The notes under the pieces are model-generated. The model searched no databases. It had not been told where the DNA came from and saw only the letters and a list, made by a program, of their open reading frames with translations. Shown here in pieces: positions 8,202 to 15,617 of a stretch of DNA of 16,708 bases. The translations under genes were made by a program, and so were the position numbers. How positions within the stretch are numbered: the first letter of the stretch is position 1; each line of letters starts with the position of its first letter. Origin of the DNA: an uncultured Pelagibacteraceae bacterium (lineage in GTDB: Bacteria > Pseudomonadota > Alphaproteobacteria > Pelagibacterales > Pelagibacteraceae); contig CACDNJ010000012.1 of the NCBI GenBank assembly GCA_902554135.1, positions 1 through 16,708 of the forward strand. Reading direction: 5' to 3'.

Positions 8202-8337
8202 TTTGGGGAGATGGAAAATCAACCTTGTCTAATAAATAAAAAGCCAAACTTATTAAAACAATGATCGCAAAACCTTTCAGAAGTAAACCTAGTAAAGGTG
8301 TGCTGGTTTTTGATCTTAAATTTAATCTCGGTTGCAT
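8155..8337 (-). CDS. Small single-span membrane protein
   Basis: A 60-residue protein starting at the ATG at 8337-8335 (MQPRLNLRSK). A basic N-terminus (Arg4, Arg8, Lys10) precedes one predicted transmembrane segment at about 15-36, then an acidic and polar tail ends in IIKLK. By the positive-inside rule the N-terminus should be cytoplasmic and the tail periplasmic. The open frame extends 18 codons further upstream, but the ATG at 8337 is preferred because a convincing promoter (8347-8375) lies just ahead of it. Its 3' end overlaps the next gene by 32-47 bases depending on that gene's start. The function is unknown; the overlap suggests the two products work together at the inner membrane. 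Confidence 0.68.
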   Translation of the reverse strand: MQPRLNLRSKTSTPLLGLLLKGFAIIVLISLAFYLLDKVDFPSPQNEIKEDATDQIIKLK

Positions 8338-8346
8338 AGTTGATAA

Positions 8347-8375
8347 AATATATTTAAACTCAAAAATTAAGACAA
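8347..8375 (-). promoter_or_regulatory. Sigma70-type promoter for the minus-strand def-fmt-truA operon
   Basis: On the minus strand, TTGTCT (-35, at 8375-8370) and TATATT (-10, at 8352-8347) are separated by exactly 17 bases. The expected transcription start is near 8340, only about three bases before the ATG at 8337, and no Shine-Dalgarno is visible. The mRNA for the small membrane protein could therefore be leaderless. This is the only good promoter I see for the five-gene minus-strand group. Confidence 0.55.
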
Positions 8376-8411
8376 ATTTGTGATAAATCAAATTAAAAAT
8401 TTAGGTATAAA

Positions 8412-8921
8412 TTGAAAAAAAACCTTGTATTAACCGGAATGATGGGTGTCGGAAAATCTACTATTGGCCAAGATTTGGCCAATAAACTAGACATGCAATT
8501 TAAGGATATAGATAGAATTATTGAAGAAAAACTTTCGCTTTCAATTGCAGATATATTTGAAAAAAAAGGTGAAGAATTCTTCCGAAAAACAGAAGAAGAA
8601 GAGACCTTAAATCACATGAAAGAAAAAAATGCCGTAGTGGCTCTAGGGGGCGGTGCTTTTATGAGTAAAAAAATTAGAGAAAACGTAAAGAAATTATGTG
8701 TTTCTGTTTGGTTAGATTTGGAACCCAAAATTCTGTTTCCAAGAATCAAGATGAACAAAAGAAGGCCTTTATTGAATAGTAAAAGTTCAGAACAAGATGT
8801 AAAAAATCTTTATGAAAAAAGAAAAAAAACTTATTCACTAGCAGACCATAAGATTGATTGTAATTTGAAAAATAAAAATGAAATAGTAGAAGAAATATTA
8901 AAAATTTATGAAAGTATCTAA
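8412..8921 (+). CDS. aroK: Shikimate kinase
   Basis: AroK phosphorylates shikimate to shikimate-3-phosphate, the fifth step of the chorismate pathway. The 169-residue protein has the P-loop GMMGVGKST (9-17), Asp34 in DID for shikimate/Mg2+ binding, Arg58 in FFRKTEEEE, the GGG turn at 79-81, and RRPLL (117-121), whose Arg belongs to the lid. The start is TTG: an in-frame TAA lies 18 bases upstream, and the next ATG would remove the first beta-strand before the P-loop, so TTG with a weak upstream TTTAGG is the reasonable choice. The 3' end overlaps aroB by 14 bases. Confidence 0.94.
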   Translation: MKKNLVLTGMMGVGKSTIGQDLANKLDMQFKDIDRIIEEKLSLSIADIFEKKGEEFFRKTEEEETLNHMKEKNAVVALGGGAFMSKKIRENVKKLCVSVWLDLEPKILFPRIKMNKRRPLLNSKSSEQDVKNLYEKRKKTYSLADHKIDCNLKNKNEIVEEILKIYESI

Positions 8922-10017
8922 AATTCGTGTAAAAAATAAAAATACAGATTATTCTATATTGATTGGTAACGGAGCAATAAATTTGCTTGGAAAACAAATT
9001 AAAAAGTTATGTCCAAAAACAAAAAAAGTAGCCTTAATTTTGGATAAGAAAATACCCAATAAGTATAAAAGGAAGATTAAGAAACAAATAAAAAACTATA
9101 AAGTATATGTGTATGAATATCTTCCTAATGAAAATTTAAAATCATTTACCAAGGCTAACAATCTAGTTGAAAATTTATTAAAAAATAATTTGAGTAGAAC
9201 TGATGTTATTATTGCAGCAGGAGGAGGAATAATTGGAGATTTTGCTGGATTCGTAGCAAGTATCTTAAAAAGAGGGATTAATTTTATAAACTTACCATCT
9301 ACATTATTGGCACAAGTGGATTCATCAATTGGGGGTAAAACGGGAATTAACTCAAATAGAGGAAAAAATCTTATTGGTTCATTTTACCAGCCAAAAATAG
9401 TAATTAGCGAACTTGGATTTTTAAAAAGTTTATCTAGAAGAAATTTGGTCTGTGGATTTGCAGAAATCTTAAAGCACTCTTTAATCCACGACAATAAATT
9501 TTTTAATTCACTAAGCAAAAATACAGAAAGTATATTGGAAAAATTTGATTTCAAAATAATTAAAGATGTAATTACAAAAAGCTGCAAAATTAAATTGCAT
9601 TTTGTTAATCAAGATGAAAAGGAGAAGGGTCAAAGGATGATTTTAAATTTTGGTCATACTTTTGCTCATGGTATTGAAGCAGCAAATGGCTATTCAAGAA
9701 AAATAAATCATGGTGAAGCTGTACTAATGGGAATGATGTTAGCAACAAGACTATCATTTAGAAAAAAAATCTGCTCTTACAACACATTGGATAAAATTGA
9801 AACTATTTATGAAACTAATAATTTACCTAAAAATTTAACAAGTTTTTTCTCAAAAAAAGGTTTAAACAAAGTTGTGAATTTTATGGAAATTGATAAAAAA
9901 AATTACGATAATAAAATAAATTTAATACTTTTAAAAAAAATAGGAAAAACTACAAATCCCGGAGATTTTAGAATAAGCCCAAAAGAAATGAGGAATGTTC
10001 TAAAAAAAATTAGTTAA
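8908..10017 (+). CDS. aroB: 3-dehydroquinate synthase
   Basis: AroB converts DAHP to 3-dehydroquinate, the second shikimate-pathway step, using NAD+ and a divalent metal. The 369-residue protein shows the NAD-binding AAGGGIIGD (103-111), LPSTLLAQVDSSIGGKTGIN (129-148), metal ligand Glu186 in GFAEILKH, His250 in NFGHTFAHG and His268 in NHGEAV. All family hallmarks are present. It overlaps aroK by 14 bases, the usual aroK-aroB pairing, which implies co-translation. Its 3' end overlaps the convergent bolA by eight bases. Confidence 0.97.
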   Translation: MKVSKIRVKNKNTDYSILIGNGAINLLGKQIKKLCPKTKKVALILDKKIPNKYKRKIKKQIKNYKVYVYEYLPNENLKSFTKANNLVENLLKNNLSRTDVIIAAGGGIIGDFAGFVASILKRGINFINLPSTLLAQVDSSIGGKTGINSNRGKNLIGSFYQPKIVISELGFLKSLSRRNLVCGFAEILKHSLIHDNKFFNSLSKNTESILEKFDFKIIKDVITKSCKIKLHFVNQDEKEKGQRMILNFGHTFAHGIEAANGYSRKINHGEAVLMGMMLATRLSFRKKICSYNTLDKIETIYETNNLPKNLTSFFSKKGLNKVVNFMEIDKKNYDNKINLILLKKIGKTTNPGDFRISPKEMRNVLKKIS

Positions 10018-10264
10018 TCTTTATTTCTAAAGAATGAATTTTCGTTTCTATCTCATCTTTTAAAATATTTATTATTTTTTTATGAGCATCAACCTTGTTA
10101 AAAGATTTTAAGAAATCAGATTCTATTATTATTTTCAAGTGAAGCTTACTTTTATTAAAAGACTTATGTCTTTTGTGTATGTGGGTGTTATCGATTATTT
10201 CTATTTTATTAACATGAATATTATTTACAATTTTTTCTTTTATAGTTTCTATAAAACTTTTCAT
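10010..10264 (-). CDS. bolA: BolA-family protein
   Basis: This 84-residue protein fits the BolA/IbaG fold: an N-terminal helix (ETIKEKIVNN), a strand carrying IEIIDNTH, a His-rich loop, the SKLHLKIII strand, and a helix containing the Asp-Ala-His segment that follows the phenylalanine- and lysine-rich turn. BolA proteins pair with monothiol glutaredoxins to hold [2Fe-2S] clusters and take part in iron-sulfur delivery and stress responses. Length is normal. It is transcribed away from the J-domain gene across a 35-base divergent spacer and overlaps the 3' end of aroB tail to tail by eight bases. A bolA next to dnaJ-cobS-cobT is an arrangement I recall from other alphaproteobacteria. Confidence 0.87.
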   Translation of the reverse strand: MKSFIETIKEKIVNNIHVNKIEIIDNTHIHKRHKSFNKSKLHLKIIIESDFLKSFNKVDAHKKIINILKDEIETKIHSLEIKIN

Positions 10265-10299
10265 TAAACGACCATTGTACTATATAATGAAGGGTTATT
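10265..10299. promoter_or_regulatory. Divergent spacer between bolA and the J-domain gene
   Basis: The 35 bases hold TATAAT at 10283-10288 (plus) and TATAGT at 10284-10279 (minus), so overlapping -10 elements are possible. Neither has a good -35 at 16-18 bases. AAGGG at 10290-10294, five bases before the ATG at 10300, is a plausible Shine-Dalgarno for the J-domain gene. If TATAAT were its -10, transcription would begin downstream of that Shine-Dalgarno, so the two readings compete. Confidence 0.35.
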
Positions 10300-10812
10300 A
10301 TGAAAAATATTTGTGAATGGAGCAAATGCAAGAAAACTGGGGTTTATAAAGCACCTGTTGAAAAAGATAACAGTAAAAAATTTAAACTTTTGTGTCTTGA
10401 GCACATAAAGGTTTTTAACAAGAGTTGGAACTACTTTGCAGATATGAAAGAAGAAGAAATTGAAAATTTTATTAAATCTGATTTAACTTGGCATAAGCCA
10501 ACAAAAAGCTTTGGTTCTTCTGAGAACTTTTTCAGAATACTATGGGTAAATGCACTAGATGATAAACCTGGAATGTTTAAAGATTCGATTTTCAAGAATT
10601 TCAAAAAATCAAAATTATCAGATAAAGATATGGATGCTTTAAAAATTTTAGGGTTAAAAAATGATACAAATTGGTCTGATATACAGAAAAGATTTAAAAT
10701 ACTTGTAAAGAAATACCATCCTGATAAAAACCGGGGAAGTAGAAAGTATGAGGATATACTAAAAAAAATAACTCTAGCATACAGTCAGTTGAGATTGAGC
10801 ATGAGTAAATGA
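10300..10812 (+). CDS. J-domain protein with N-terminal zinc-knuckle-like motif
   Basis: This 170-residue protein has a C-terminal J domain (about 112-168) with the diagnostic HPD at 140-142 in [10 protein letters not shown], so it should stimulate ATP hydrolysis by an Hsp70 (DnaK). The N-terminus holds Cys5, Cys10, Cys32 and His35 (CEWSKC ... CLEH), a likely zinc-binding knuckle, followed by a conserved-looking FNKSWNYF segment. It lacks the Gly/Phe and CRR regions of DnaJ, so it is a specialised co-chaperone rather than the general DnaJ. It lies seven bases ahead of cobS, suggesting that it serves the CobS/CobT AAA+ assembly or its target. The family call is firm; the client is unknown. Confidence 0.9.
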   Translation: MKNICEWSKCKKTGVYKAPVEKDNSKKFKLLCLEHIKVFNKSWNYFADMKEEEIENFIKSDLTWHKPTKSFGSSENFFRILWVNALDDKPGMFKDSIFKNFKKSKLSDKDMDALKILGLKNDTNWSDIQKRFKILVKKYHPDKNRGSRKYEDILKKITLAYSQLRLSMSK

Positions 10813-10819
10813 AAAGATT

Positions 10820-11794
10820 ATGAATTTAGAAAACCAAAAACCAGATATAAAAATTTCCGTTAGACAAACTTTTGGATTAGACACGGACATGGAGATCGAT
10901 GCTTTCTCAAAAAAAAACCAATACGTTCCTGATATAGATGACAGTTATAAATTCGACCGAGACACGACGCTAGCAATCCTTTCGGGTTTGGCATTTAATA
11001 AAAGAGTTTTGATTCAAGGTTATCATGGGACGGGTAAATCAACTCATATAGAACAAGTGGCTGCAAGACTTAATTGGCCCTGTGTAAGAGTTAACCTTGA
11101 TAGCCACATAAGTAGAATAGATTTAATTGGAAAAGACTCAATTATCATTAAAGATGGAAAACAAATTACTGAATTTAGAGAAGGTATATTGCCATGGTCT
11201 GTTCAAAATCCAGTGGCATTGGTATTTGACGAATATGATGCCGGTAGACCAGACGTTATGTTTGTCATTCAAAGAATTTTGGAGAGCGATGGAAAATTAA
11301 CTCTTTTAGATAAAAATAAAATTATAAAACAAAATAAGTTTTTTAGAATGTTTGCAACAACTAATACAGTAGGCCTTGGAGATACTACTGGCCTTTACCA
11401 TGGAACTCAGCAAATCAACCAAGGTCAAATGGATAGATGGAATATTGTAACAACGTTAAATTATCTTAAAGCTGAAAAAGAATTAGAAATTGTTTTGGCA
11501 AAAAACAAAAGGCTTAATAATGCAAAAGGTAAAGAAAAGATTCTAAATATGATTAAAGTTGCAGATCTAACTAGAAATGGCTTTATTAACGGAGACATAT
11601 CAACAGTTATGAGTCCTAGAACCGTTATACATTGGGCTGAAAATTCAGAAATTTTTAAAGATATTGGTTATGCCTTTCGAGTAACATTCTTAAACAAATG
11701 TGACGAACTCGAAAGAAAAATTGTTGCAGAGTATTATCAAAGATGTTTTGGGGAAGATCTTCCAGAATCTTCTATAAATGTAAAAATTAGTTAA
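10820..11794 (+). CDS. cobS: CobS-type AAA+ ATPase (cobaltochelatase subunit)
   Basis: The 324-residue protein is a MoxR-like AAA+ ATPase matching CobS in length and motifs: Walker [10 protein letters not shown] (67-75), Walker B ALVFDEYD (133-140), and sensor-1 ATTNT (179-183), followed by [17 protein letters not shown], which is characteristic of CobS. In aerobic cobalamin synthesis, CobS and CobT form the ATPase motor that, with CobN, inserts Co2+ into hydrogenobyrinate a,c-diamide. It lies seven bases after the J-domain gene and one base before cobT. No cobN or other cobalamin gene is in the window, so the metal-chelatase role here is uncertain even though the family assignment is strong. 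Confidence 0.9.
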   Translation: MNLENQKPDIKISVRQTFGLDTDMEIDAFSKKNQYVPDIDDSYKFDRDTTLAILSGLAFNKRVLIQGYHGTGKSTHIEQVAARLNWPCVRVNLDSHISRIDLIGKDSIIIKDGKQITEFREGILPWSVQNPVALVFDEYDAGRPDVMFVIQRILESDGKLTLLDKNKIIKQNKFFRMFATTNTVGLGDTTGLYHGTQQINQGQMDRWNIVTTLNYLKAEKELEIVLAKNKRLNNAKGKEKILNMIKVADLTRNGFINGDISTVMSPRTVIHWAENSEIFKDIGYAFRVTFLNKCDELERKIVAEYYQRCFGEDLPESSINVKIS

Positions 11795-11795
11795 G

Positions 11796-13562
11796 ATGGA
11801 TAAAAAAGAGAATCGCTTAGAAGTTTTCAAAAGCGCTTTAATTTCAACAATAAAATCAATATCAGAAAAGAAAGATTGTGAGATAAAATTTGGTAAGTCA
11901 AATTTGGGTGACGGTAATAAAGTAGTAAATCTTCCAGAGCTAAACAAAATAAATAGTGCTAAAGATTTTTCTTTAATTAGAGCAAGAGCTGACTCCGAGG
12001 CTTTAAGGCTTAAATATAGTAACAACGATATCTTTGAAGAGTATAAGCCAAAAGGTGAGATGTCGAAAAAACTCTACAAAATTGCTGAAAAAATTAGATA
12101 TGAAAAAATTGGCAGCGAGAAATTTTTAGGAATAAAAAAAAATTTATTTTCTGAATATAAAGAAAACAAAAAAAACTCTGAATCTAATAAAAACAAATTG
12201 ACAGATTCATTTGATGAATATTTAAAAAGTTTCTTTTTTAATATCAAAGAAACAAAAAAATCTAAGATAAATTTCAACAAAAACTTTAAAAAAAATTTAA
12301 ACTTTTTGAAAAACAACATAAAAGATCAGAGAAAATTTAACAGTTTAATTGCAGAAATGATTTCAGAATTAAATATTGAAGATAAAGAGCATAGCGAAGA
12401 TAGAGAGGAAAGTGATAAAAATCTAAAAAATCAGGAAAAACAAGAAAGAAAGGATGAAGCTGATAGTCAGTTAGCTGAAAAAGAAGAAAATCAAGAGCTC
12501 TCTGTTGACACAATGACTCCGGACACAAAAGACATGTCTGGAGAAGATGACAAAAGTATAGAAGATGTTGAAGATGCGGGAGAAAAAACAAGTACAAGAC
12601 CAAAGACAGTTTTTTCGGAGAACAATAAAAAATATAAGATATACACCGATCAATTTGATGAGGTTATTAGGGCAGAAAGCCTTGAGAGCAAAGAAGAATT
12701 GGAAAGATTGAGAGCAACTTTAGATCAACAGCTCTTACAATTAAAAAGCTTTGTATCCAAATTAGCTAATAAATTGCAGAGAAAACTTTTGGCGAAACAA
12801 AATAGATCGTGGGATTTTGACTTAGAAGAAGGCATACTTGATACCTCAAAATTAACAAGAGTAATAATTGACCCTTTAAATTCTCTTTCTTTCAAAAAAG
12901 AAAAGGAAACAGATTTTAAAGATACCTTGGTAACTATCTTAATTGATAATTCAGGATCAATGAGAGGAAAACCAATTTCTGTAGCCGCTGTCTGTGCAGA
13001 CATATTGGCGAGAACTCTGGAGAGATGTTCTGTTAAAGTTGAAGTTTTAGGTTTTACTACAAAACATTGGAAAGGTGGCTCAAGCAGAGAAAGATGGATA
13101 AATGAGGGAAAGCCAAAATTGCCAGGAAGACTAAATGATTTAAGACATATAATTTATAAGTCTGCGGATACACCTTGGCGACAATCAAAAAATAACATTG
13201 GTCTAATGCTTAAAGAAGGACTGTTAAAAGAAAATATAGATGGAGAAGCTCTAAGGTGGACTTTTAATAAAATGAGAAAAAGAAAGGAAGAGAGAAAAAT
13301 ATTAATGGTTATATCTGATGGTGCTCCTGTTGATGACTCAACATTATCTACAAATGCAAATGACTATCTGGAAAATGATTTAAAAGATACTGTTAATTTA
13401 ATCGAAAAACTTTCTCCCATAGAATTATTGGCTATTGGAATTGGTCATGATGTAACACGTTATTATAATAAAGCTGTAAAAATAACAGACGTACACGATC
13501 TGGGTGATGCTATGATAAATCAATTAACAGATCTTTTTTCAAACAAGAAAACCCTTCATTAA
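11796..13562 (+). CDS. cobT: CobT-type VWA protein (cobaltochelatase subunit)
   Basis: The 588-residue protein matches CobT: an N-terminal helical CobT domain (about 1-190), a highly acidic, Lys/Glu/Asp-rich linker (about 195-265), and a C-terminal von Willebrand A domain. The MIDAS metal site looks intact: DNSGS (Asp384, Ser386, Ser388), Thr421 in GFTTKHW, and Asp508 in ISDGAPVDD. CobT partners the AAA+ CobS and is thought to link it to the large CobN subunit. The start lies one base after the cobS stop, so the pair should be co-translated in fixed proportion. The 3' end overlaps the convergent transporter gene by four bases. See cobS for the doubt about a cobalamin role. Confidence 0.92.
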   Translation: MDKKENRLEVFKSALISTIKSISEKKDCEIKFGKSNLGDGNKVVNLPELNKINSAKDFSLIRARADSEALRLKYSNNDIFEEYKPKGEMSKKLYKIAEKIRYEKIGSEKFLGIKKNLFSEYKENKKNSESNKNKLTDSFDEYLKSFFFNIKETKKSKINFNKNFKKNLNFLKNNIKDQRKFNSLIAEMISELNIEDKEHSEDREESDKNLKNQEKQERKDEADSQLAEKEENQELSVDTMTPDTKDMSGEDDKSIEDVEDAGEKTSTRPKTVFSENNKKYKIYTDQFDEVIRAESLESKEELERLRATLDQQLLQLKSFVSKLANKLQRKLLAKQNRSWDFDLEEGILDTSKLTRVIIDPLNSLSFKKEKETDFKDTLVTILIDNSGSMRGKPISVAAVCADILARTLERCSVKVEVLGFTTKHWKGGSSRERWINEGKPKLPGRLNDLRHIIYKSADTPWRQSKNNIGLMLKEGLLKENIDGEALRWTFNKMRKRKEERKILMVISDGAPVDDSTLSTNANDYLENDLKDTVNLIEKLSPIELLAIGIGHDVTRYYNKAVKITDVHDLGDAMINQLTDLFSNKKTLH

Positions 13563-14137
13563 AATGTCTTGGCAGATAATTCTGCCCCATCAGTAATTTT
13601 GTTTAAAAACAATCTAAAAGGTATCAACATTAAAATAGCCATGATTAGTTTTACAACAAAATCCCCGATTGCTAAAGAGAACCAAGGCATTTCGGTATTA
13701 TAAAAAGAGATTGAAAAAAATAAAAAAGTATCCACCAATGAACCAATTAATGAAGAAATCAATGGTGCTACAAACCATATTCTTCTTCTTAAAATATCAA
13801 AAATATTAACATCCAATAATTGTGCGAACAAGAAAGCAGTGCCAGATCCAATTGCAATTCTAATAGATATTAAATCCTTAAAGTTAGTTGAAAAAAATAG
13901 GGTTAACAAAACTCCAGTAAAAAAACCCAAATAAACAATTCTTCTCGCAATAAATTTTCCATATTTTCTATTTGCAAGATCAGTTATTAAAAAAGTTATC
14001 GGATAGGTAAACGCAGCATAGGTTAGTACGTTTTCCATTCCAAAATAATTTACCGGAAATTGAACTAAAAAATTTGAAATAGCAACTAATCCCGCCATCG
14101 AAATGGCTAATCCAAAAAAAAGTTTAGACCTAAACAT
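13559..14137 (-). CDS. Queuosine precursor transporter (VUT/YhhQ family)
   Basis: A 192-residue integral membrane protein of the VUT family (COG1738, YhhQ-like), with about six hydrophobic segments near 8-28, 36-54, 67-86, 92-110, 120-140 and 150-177. The family feature [16 protein letters not shown] (45-60), in which an Asp follows a membrane helix, is present. Characterised members import preQ0/preQ1 for the queuosine modification of tRNA. It begins six bases after rpmB and is probably co-transcribed with it, which leaves no space for a preQ1 riboswitch of its own. The family is confident; the exact substrate is inferred from homologues. Confidence 0.83.
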   Translation of the reverse strand: MFRSKLFFGLAISMAGLVAISNFLVQFPVNYFGMENVLTYAAFTYPITFLITDLANRKYGKFIARRIVYLGFFTGVLLTLFFSTNFKDLISIRIAIGSGTAFLFAQLLDVNIFDILRRRIWFVAPLISSLIGSLVDTFLFFSISFYNTEMPWFSLAIGDFVVKLIMAILMLIPFRLFLNKITDGAELSAKTF

Positions 14138-14143
14138 AAAATC

Positions 14144-14425
14144 TTAAGCTTGTTTAAGTACTATCTTGCTTCTATATTTCTTTGCTCTTTTAGAAAGTTT
14201 GAAAACTTTTGCTGATTTAAGAAATTTATCAATCCCGCCTTTAAAATCTACAGTTCTCAAAGCTGCGTTAGACACCTTTAGTACGATATTCTTTTTTAGA
14301 ATATCGCTTTTAAATTTTATTTTTTTTATACCAGGATTGAACTTTCTCTTTGTTTTGTTGTTAGCATGACTAACATTATGTCCCTTGAGAGGTCCTTTCC
14401 CTGTAAGCTCGCATTTCTTAGTCAT
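14144..14425 (-). CDS. rpmB: Large ribosomal subunit protein bL28
   Basis: The 93-residue protein starts MTKKCELTGKGPLKGHNVSH, the classic bL28 N-terminus, followed by the conserved stretch NNKTKRKFNPG and a basic C-terminal tail typical of the longer alphaproteobacterial form. The frame stays open 26 codons upstream to 14503, but that extension has no ribosomal character and contains the promoter, so I place the start at the ATG 14425-14423. GGAT, five bases before it, may act as a weak Shine-Dalgarno. The VUT transporter gene follows after six bases. Confidence 0.95.
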   Translation of the reverse strand: MTKKCELTGKGPLKGHNVSHANNKTKRKFNPGIKKIKFKSDILKKNIVLKVSNAALRTVDFKGGIDKFLKSAKVFKLSKRAKKYRSKIVLKQA

Positions 14426-14440
14426 AAAATATCCAATAGC

Positions 14441-14469
14441 TGTATAATTGGAGCCGAATATATAATCAA
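14441..14469 (-). promoter_or_regulatory. Sigma70-type promoter for rpmB
   Basis: On the minus strand, TTGATT (-35, 14469-14464) and TATACA (-10, 14446-14441) are spaced by 17 bases. Transcription would begin near 14434, giving a leader of about nine bases before the rpmB ATG at 14425. The 94-base region 14426-14519 is the only spacer in the window clearly serving two divergent units with recognisable promoters on both strands. Confidence 0.5.
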
Positions 14470-14484
14470 GCAAATATATGTCTA

Positions 14485-14513
14485 TTGACAATGTTTGTGC
14501 CAAAGAATAATAA
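14485..14513 (+). promoter_or_regulatory. Sigma70-type promoter for the TSUP permease gene
   Basis: A perfect -35 TTGACA (14485-14490) is followed after 17 bases by the -10-like TAATAA (14508-14513). Transcription would start about six to eight bases later, at or beside the ATG at 14520. No Shine-Dalgarno precedes that ATG, so a leaderless mRNA is suggested. The -10 is only a moderate match. Confidence 0.5.
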
Positions 14514-14519
14514 AACTGA

Positions 14520-15617
14520 ATGGATTTTTTCCTGCCTGTTGCACAAGTTCAAGTAAGTATTTTGGTAATTTTACTACTAAGTTTCATTGTTGGTTTCATA
14601 TCTGGACTATTTGGCATTGGTGGAGGTTTTTTAATGACACCTGTTTTAATATTCATGGGAATACCTCCTGCGTTTGCGGTTGCAAATGAGGCAAATAATA
14701 TTTTGGGCACATCGGTATCTGGTGCGCTACACCACTGGTTTAGGAAGACCTTAGATTATAAAATGGGCATAACAATTGTAGCGGGTGGTGTAATTGGAAC
14801 AGCTGTTGGAATGTTTATTTTTTCCTATCTTAAACAAAAAGGGGTAATTAACGTAAGTATTACCTTGGCATATATTTACATGCTGGTGATAGTTGGAACA
14901 TTAATGTTTGCAAAGGGATATAAAGAGTTAATTAATTTAAGAAAAAAAATTGTGGTAAAAAGAAAAGCACATGATCACTATTGGATCCATGGTTTGCCTT
15001 TTAGAATGAAGTTTCATAAATCAAGACTTTATGAGAGCGCTATTGTTCCAATCATGTTGGGATTTATCGTTGGTATATTCGCTTCAATTATGGGTGTTGG
15101 CGGTGCATTTATAATGGTGCCCGCAATGATCTATATCATCGGAATGCCAACTAAGTTGGTTCCTGGTACATCGTTGTTTGTAACAATCTTCATCACTGGT
15201 TTGGTTGTTATTGTTCATGCAATAAAATTTCAAACTATAGATTTTATATTGGTTTCTGTTTTGATAACTGGATCAATTGTTGGTTTGCATGTTGGTTTAA
15301 AAGTGTCAGAAAAATTAAACGCTTCAGAATATAAAACTCTACTAGCCATTTTGTTATTAGCTGTAGGAATAATGATGGGTATAGAAACTTTTGTTCTAGA
15401 AAAAGGCTCCAGCTTATTTGTGACTGAAAAGGCAGGAGAAATAAACAATAGATTGGCGGAGGTCGTACTTGCTCTTTCTGCTAACAACCCAATAGTTTAT
15501 GGATTTTTATCGATAATAATGGTTGTTTTAATCGGTATAACTTTTTCATATGTGAGAGAGTTAGTACATCATGTTAGATATGATCTTGATAAGAAAAAGT
15601 ATAATTTTTTTAAATAG
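14520..15617 (+). CDS. TSUP-family permease (sulfite exporter TauE/SafE)
   Basis: This 365-residue polytopic membrane protein has about eight or nine hydrophobic segments and the internal duplication of the TauE/SafE (TSUP) family: a glycine-rich GLFGIGGGFLMTP (29-41) in the first half and IMGVGGAFIMVP (190-201) in the second. The halves are joined by a basic, His-containing cytoplasmic loop (about 137-173). It is longer than the ~250-residue minimal members and has a C-terminal helix with a polar YDLDKKKYNFFK tail. Family members move sulfite, sulfoacetate or related organosulfur anions, and the neighbours do not identify the substrate. It is a single-gene unit with its own promoter; its stop abuts the pyrD stop with no base between. 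Confidence 0.88.
   Translation: MDFFLPVAQVQVSILVILLLSFIVGFISGLFGIGGGFLMTPVLIFMGIPPAFAVANEANNILGTSVSGALHHWFRKTLDYKMGITIVAGGVIGTAVGMFIFSYLKQKGVINVSITLAYIYMLVIVGTLMFAKGYKELINLRKKIVVKRKAHDHYWIHGLPFRMKFHKSRLYESAIVPIMLGFIVGIFASIMGVGGAFIMVPAMIYIIGMPTKLVPGTSLFVTIFITGLVVIVHAIKFQTIDFILVSVLITGSIVGLHVGLKVSEKLNASEYKTLLAILLLAVGIMMGIETFVLEKGSSLFVTEKAGEINNRLAEVVLALSANNPIVYGFLSIIMVVLIGITFSYVRELVHHVRYDLDKKKYNFFK

Noticed and set aside
8338..8391. An 18-codon upstream extension of the small membrane protein
   Set aside because: It would span the TTGTCT-17-TATATT promoter; the ATG at 8337 gives a normal basic N-terminus followed by one membrane helix.
8406..8411. TATAAA directly before the aroK TTG as a -10 box
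   Set aside because: Transcription would begin inside the first codons of aroK, while the N-terminal beta-strand before the P-loop is required; AT-rich sequence gives such matches by chance.
12337..12603. Minus-strand open frame of 88 codons opposite cobT
   Set aside because: It mirrors the acidic low-complexity linker of CobT; its Phe/Leu-rich composition is what the complement of Glu/Lys codons gives.
14426..14503. A 26-codon upstream extension of the rpmB reading frame
   Set aside because: bL28 begins at MTKKCELTGKG; the extension has no ribosomal character and overlaps the rpmB promoter elements.
14495..14689. Plus-strand frame of 64 codons overlapping the TSUP start
   Set aside because: Out of frame with the conserved TSUP sequence, with Trp/Cys/His-rich composition typical of a spurious frame.
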